This document shows positions 58,801-64,000 of a stretch of 64,000 nt of DNA, in pieces. The stretch comes from Colias croceus. Taxonomy: Eukaryota > Arthropoda > Insecta > Lepidoptera > Pieridae. The stretch spans positions 8,501,622 through 8,565,621 of the forward strand of contig NC_059537.1 in NCBI RefSeq assembly GCF_905220415.1, written 5' to 3'. How positions within the stretch are numbered: position 1 is the first letter of the stretch; each line of letters opens with the position of its first letter. Made by a program: the position numbers and the translations under genes. The notes beneath the pieces are model-generated. The model had not been told where the DNA came from, searched no databases, and saw only the letters and a program-made list of their open reading frames with translations.

Positions 58801-59882
58801 ATTCACATTTATAAGGTACAAGAAAACCTTTTAAGGGTTATCGCAAAATAAACTCCCATTTAACGCACACTACCCGCATTACCTATAAAGCCGTGAGTGA
58901 CATTTAATGGTCACGTGGATGAAATGTCAAAAGAAAATCTAATGGCCTAGTTGTGGGATGTACTCGGCTCACTTATGACGTAAATGTGACCTATATTATC
59001 TTTATGCGACATCAAACTTAATAAAAGCGCATTTTCCACGCCCATTAATGTATTTTTTCATTCTTCTCCTTCAAGAGCTTTCAGCCACTGCACCATCGTG
59101 CAGAAAATATTATGAATAAAATTACATAGCGCTAATGCAAGTAACAACGCGGTAATAAACAGGAATAACGCAATCAATGTGCAAATATCAAAATTGTGGC
59201 AAAATTTAACTCTGACGGATCCTCCCACATTCCACGTCCGATCCACTCATATTATGCATCACTAGTTTTGTGGCAGAGGAAAATAACGATGCCCGTTTTA
59301 TTTATTTAAGGTAAGATTTTACAAAATCAATCACTTTTCATAACATGACTTGTTACTTAGCTCTTTAATGTATGGAAAAAATGTGTATTCTGTTTATGAT
59401 TTATTTACGTTTTAGAAGATATTACTGTTAGATATAATTTTAGCCACAAAATAAGTCGCAATAAAATGAAGTTTCAGTAAAGTCGTATAAATAACAATTA
59501 ATAAATGGTAGACCATGGTAATTGACAAGTTCATCTGTAACCGAATACGCAAGCATAAAAATAATAATAAAATAACCGTCTGAAGTTCCATAGATGTCTA
59601 TAACGTGATTTCCCAAATCGGACAGCTCTCTGCTTTGAGTGCTCTCAAAACGTTCATTCAGTAAAAGGCACATCCCAAGCGCACTCAACTGCCCGCTCCT
59701 TGTAAACGTGATATCCACATGTACCGATATATATTAAATGCTGAAGATCAAAGAGCCTTATCGATAATTAAAGGTCGTACTTACACTATATTCGAATATT
59801 ATGTAGTCGAACGTCGTGCAATTAAGTTCAATAATCTTATAGGATTCGGTTGCACACTTATGCTTCAAAGAGTACTGTATCA
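52813..59882. other. No gene seen; one strong hairpin
   Basis: About 7 kb of AT-rich DNA without a credible coding exon on either strand. Only the hairpin at 58585-58624 stands out. Confidence 0.4.
58585..58624. repeat. Perfect 17-bp hairpin
   Basis: ATTTCTGCACATCAGGG, loop ACTACA, CCCTGATGTGCAGAAAT. Mixed-base stem, so not a low-complexity accident. The stem is short for a typical miRNA precursor. Another short stem, GGGAGT...ACTCCC, follows at 58632-58650. Confidence 0.65.
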
Positions 59883-60071
59883 TCGCTACATAGTATAAAT
59901 CAAAATCACCTTTTCTGTCCCTATGTCCCTTTGTATGCTTAAATCTTTAAAACTACGGAACGGATTTTGATGCGGTTTCTTTTAAAACATAGAGTGATTC
60001 AATAGGAAGGTTTAAGTGTATAATTTATTAGGTTTGAGACAAAGCGGGCGAAGCCGCGGGCGGTAAGCTAG
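59883..60071 (+). mobile_element. Non-autonomous Helitron
   Basis: Start TCGCTACATAGTATAAATC after A, end GAAGCCGCGGGCGGTAAG then CTAG and T. 189 bp. Same subfamily as 18917-19102 and 21092-21315. Confidence 0.85.
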
Positions 60072-63000
60072 TGTAGTATGAACTCATCTATATTGGGCAC
60101 ATGTGAGTACAGTAAACGAACTTAAATAATGTTCCCTGCCTTGAAAAAATGATTAAATAGAATATTTTCATATTCAACATCATTGTCGTAAACAATTTCA
60201 TTCAAAACATTGCCTGGAAGCGTGATGAGAAAATATAATTTTCTTTATCGGCATAAAAATCATGCCCCTATCGAGTTTTCGCCGCCGCTTTTAAACTACG
60301 TTCCGAGAACAATTTAGGAAGAATAATGTACCGTGGGTTAATTATGTTCCGAAACCATACGATAAAAGGCTCGACACAGACATTTCTGGGAATCTTTCAT
60401 AAAACTTTTTAAAAAGTTACGCAGAACTTAATCAAGAATTGCTTCACCTTGGGCTCATGAACTACTTTGGCTGCTGCGCGAAAGTAAATGGGTTAATGAA
60501 GGGTAAAATGACGTCATCTATCTTAGTTGGATTCCCCTTAGCATCTCCGCACAACGCCGTGCCTTAATTCACTTTATTGCTATTTTTATTGTGCAGAATA
60601 ACAGAACGAAGAGGCTTACATTTTACAAGATTACTATAAATTATCTCAAGATTCTAAGATTGTAATGAAAATATTAAATCTGGATGGATACAGATAAACA
60701 GTCAATAAGTACCTACCCAGTCAATATACATATATCACAACAGTAATAATTAATAAAATTATATCATTTGAAGTAATTTTATTTCAGCGACCTACAACTG
60801 TGTGTCTATCTGCACTAAGCAATTAGCATAGAACATGAAATGGTATTTGCATCACGACATATCTTAGGCTCAGTATTAGTACTACCCACTCCGTTATCTT
60901 GGAACCCACACGGTCCTTACTTTACATTCTCGTCTTCAGAATTACTTACGAATGCATTCTAGATGTACTACATGTTACTATGAAAATTGTACACGAAGTT
61001 CCAAGAAAATCCACGTGTCTGTTGGACATTTATCATCTTGCATACATTAACTAATTTTGTGCAGCTCCATGAAACAATTCATTCAATAACAATAGTTCTC
61101 AGATCTATAACTGAAGAACGTATGCAAAGAGTTTTTCTTTAAATAGTTTTAAATTAATTCCTTCACTTGATAATAAAGCGAAAGGAATCTAATAATTCAA
61201 TAAAAAGTGTACAATGTACTCGCTCATGGATTAATATTTTTCATTATTAAGCAATTATAGCACGCTCGTTACATAGTGCATTGCGGCTATCTATCCGCTG
61301 AGAGATATCGGCCAATCTATACTGAGATATCATTTCCGGCTTGCTGAACACGTTGCTTTAACTAATAGTTGGATGTCGGATATATCACTAAGATAAGCTC
61401 AGTAATTAATGTGCATATGTTAGCAGTGTTATTACTTTTATATTTTGCCTCGATTATTGTTCCAACATCTCCGTTTATCTTCTAACATAATACACTTAAA
61501 TCAAACCCTTTGTTTTGCTATCGCTATTGCTTTCCGCAATTTTATTTCATTTGAGTTTTATTTAATGTAAACACAGAAATGCAATGCAAAGTAGAATGTT
61601 ATGATTATTTAATTAGTACGGCTAATGAATCCACGCTTCAGTATACGCATTAACATCAATATTTAATTATGAAATCAGTTACTTGATCTTGAGACTTACG
61701 ACGGTGTTGAAGCTCACACATTTGGTCAGATATAAAATAATAACACACTTCACATGATAGTACCTTGCCCATATTTTAGCTGTTTTATAGACCTCGAATT
61801 CTGCCCAAAATATTTCTGGAAAAAGCCAGGCTTCGCAAAATTCTATATAAGAGTAGCACACTTTAATGACGAATAAGTACGGTCGGGGCAAAACGAAGCC
61901 TAAAAGTCTGCTAGAGATAATACTCGGGCGATTCTATCACGGTCTATGCTCGATAACGCTAATCCGATTCCAAGTCGTACCCGCTCGTCCGCTCGAATGT
62001 ACATACAAAGAACTTCCATTAACTGACAAAAAAGCACACACTAGAAACGTTTTACCTTAACGCCTTCCGTTTCGAATGGTACCTCACCTGTTAGGCTGCG
62101 GAATAAAGCTTACCGAACCAACACGTCTAAAGTATGACGCAGATAGTGCAGGATTTCTCGGATGCTTTAAAACATTCGTTACAGATAGAATGACATGAAA
62201 AAAGATACATTTATTTTCGACTTGGTAAGACACTATTGTTATTTGTTTCTCAAATAAAGGTAGTATCTATACACAAAGGTAGTTCAAGGTTCCTTGGATC
62301 TCGAAATAAGCTTCTTTCATCCACATACAATAACCATAAATGAGAATAATCATGAAGATAAAGGCACACACATAAAACTATTATTTCATTACTCATACTA
62401 TTTTATTAAATAACTGCTTTAATGCGGAATAGCTCCGAGTGTCATAAATATGAAAATAAAATAAATAAGACAAGCTCAAGACATCCACGATGACTGAGAA
62501 TTTACGGCAATGGGTCGACATTTTATTTGAGAGAAGCTTTTCGGGCTGACAAAGGACAGCTGCCGATTTCCGGAGTTACCGGTCAACCTTTAGGAATTAA
62601 GATATTATAAGACGTATAACCCTTATTTCGATAATATTTACCCCAAAATAATCTTTGGATTAACAGGAAAAACACATTTTCTTTTCACACTAACCAAGAA
62701 GTCATTTGACTAAACAGAGCGCCGATATTACAAAAAAGTTTCTTTATTTGGAAAGAAAATTTAATAAAGCGTTCCAATAAAACTGACTGAAAGGAAACCC
62801 AACGAAGTAATTATTCGACATTAAAGTGGGGTTTAAAAAGTAACAATCTAAAAATGAAATCATTTTATATGACTCTTGATCCTTGATTATGTACAATAAC
62901 TTTTGTTCAGAGATTTGGGATAATATGGATAATCCATCGCCTTCCAAATGAGTCTGCATCTCGCAGTCGTTAAACATTCAATTAGTTATTCATGACCGTT

Positions 63001-64000
63001 TCAAAACCTTTGAATGCTTATGTTGAAGTTATCTATTGTTTTAATACCTACCATTATATAAACCACGCCAAATCAATAAAGATAACCTTTTAAATACAGA
63101 AATATTACTAAATTTGAGTCACTCCAATAACTAAAGTTTTTTGAGGATCAAGGCGTAGAAATTTTTTGATCTTTACTTAAATAGAAATAATCCAATGTTA
63201 AAGTCAATAAAAATGATTACTTCAATATTAATCCTTATACAATACTTCCCCTTCATGATTTAATTTATATAAAACTAAAATAGATTACTATAATAGAGTA
63301 TAGTGCAGTGCACACGCTAAATAAATCAATCCGCTGATGAATATCGAGAGGTATCAACGATAGTATCGAAAACGAGAGTGCATTGCTACTTCCATAATAT
63401 TAATTGGTATAATATAGAACGTCATTTGTTAGCGAATAACATTTTTTAGTATAATTGTTTATATATTTCGAGTAGTATTCCATGTTGTAAGATAATTTAT
63501 GAAATGATATGATTTATGAAAAAAGTATAATTTTGTTTTTTCTTCGTGTTTATTAATGTTTAAAATACAATACAATGATACTTTAATTATAATTAAGTAA
63601 GGGGCGTATTTGTAAGCGATATCATAATATAATTCATATTATTTTTACAACATTTCATATTTCCGAATATTAAATTGCAGCAGAAAACTTAAGTAAATAT
63701 TTACGGAGTAACTACAGCGTAGCGCGCTACGGCGTAGCACGGCATTGCATCGAAATAAAAACACACTGCCGTAATACATCTCAAATAATATTACTTCTAG
63801 CAACACTTAAACTGTGACTTAAACCGACTCAATGCTCATGTAGCAAATAACCTCATAATGTCAAGTTGTAAAAGTAAAGAGATAGGGTCCACAAAGTTCT
63901 ATCATGAAAAGCAATATTGAACTCGCAAGTACCGATCCACAATATCTACTTATTATATTCCTTTTTAGTCTTTGGATCTGAACATTTATTACTGTCTTAT
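60072..64000. other. No gene seen
   Basis: AT-rich to the window end. ORFs at 61679-61891, 61866-62060 and 62744-62977 are short, overlap or lack any known motif. A small GC motif cluster, GTAGCGCGCTACGGCGTAG, sits at about 63718-63736. Confidence 0.4.

Overview
The window looks like insect DNA, most likely from a moth or butterfly. It is AT-rich and intron-containing. It carries many short Helitron-type elements that start TCYATACTAAT, end in a GC-rich hairpin plus CTAG, and sit between A and T. It also holds RTE and Jockey/CR1-type LINE pieces, a mariner, a Ty3/Gypsy element, a tRNA-derived SINE and several fold-back elements. No species can be named from the sequence alone.

Region 1 (about 1-28,000) is dominated by a large diverged inverted duplication. 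The left arm (window start to about 7,943) and right arm (about 19,064 to at least 27,586) each carry the same seven-exon gene for a monocarboxylate transporter-like (SLC16/MCT family) membrane protein. The two genes point away from each other. The right copy (24,049-27,687) is complete, with 510 codons. The left copy (2,926 down to 1) runs off the window inside its last exon. Reading frames and splice sites are kept in both. The arms differ mainly by mobile-element insertions: two Helitron sites and one RTE LINE in the left arm, and a Harbinger element in the right. This gives clean empty and filled sites. The spacer of about 11 kb holds decayed elements: a Tc1/mariner-like relic, a LINE reverse transcriptase fragment interrupted by a 12-bp minisatellite, a Helitron helicase relic followed by a degenerate tandem array, and fold-back elements.

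Region 2 (28,000-38,500) is a mobile-element cluster: a GC-rich short inverted-repeat element; a full-length mariner whose transposase frame is open but has lost its second catalytic aspartate; a LINE C-terminal fragment; and a Ty3/Gypsy element on the minus strand. That element has gag and pol, plus a small accessory ORF predicted to be a myristoylated membrane protein. Its termini are highly abnormal: one 80-bp LTR at the 5' side, and only about 19 bp of terminus at the other. It is nevertheless flanked by a 4-bp target duplication.

Region 3 (38,500-64,000) contains no coding gene I can support. It holds scattered Helitrons, a 44-bp-arm fold-back element, a SINE and a few hairpins. It could be intergenic or the inside of a long intron.

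Apart from the two transporter copies, every coding sequence I can support belongs to a mobile element. The most notable points are the inverted transporter duplication with a breakpoint inside a Helitron, the aberrantly terminated but target-duplicated LTR element, the head-to-tail Helitron dimer, and a fold-back element with two 172-bp arms nested without target duplication inside a Helitron.
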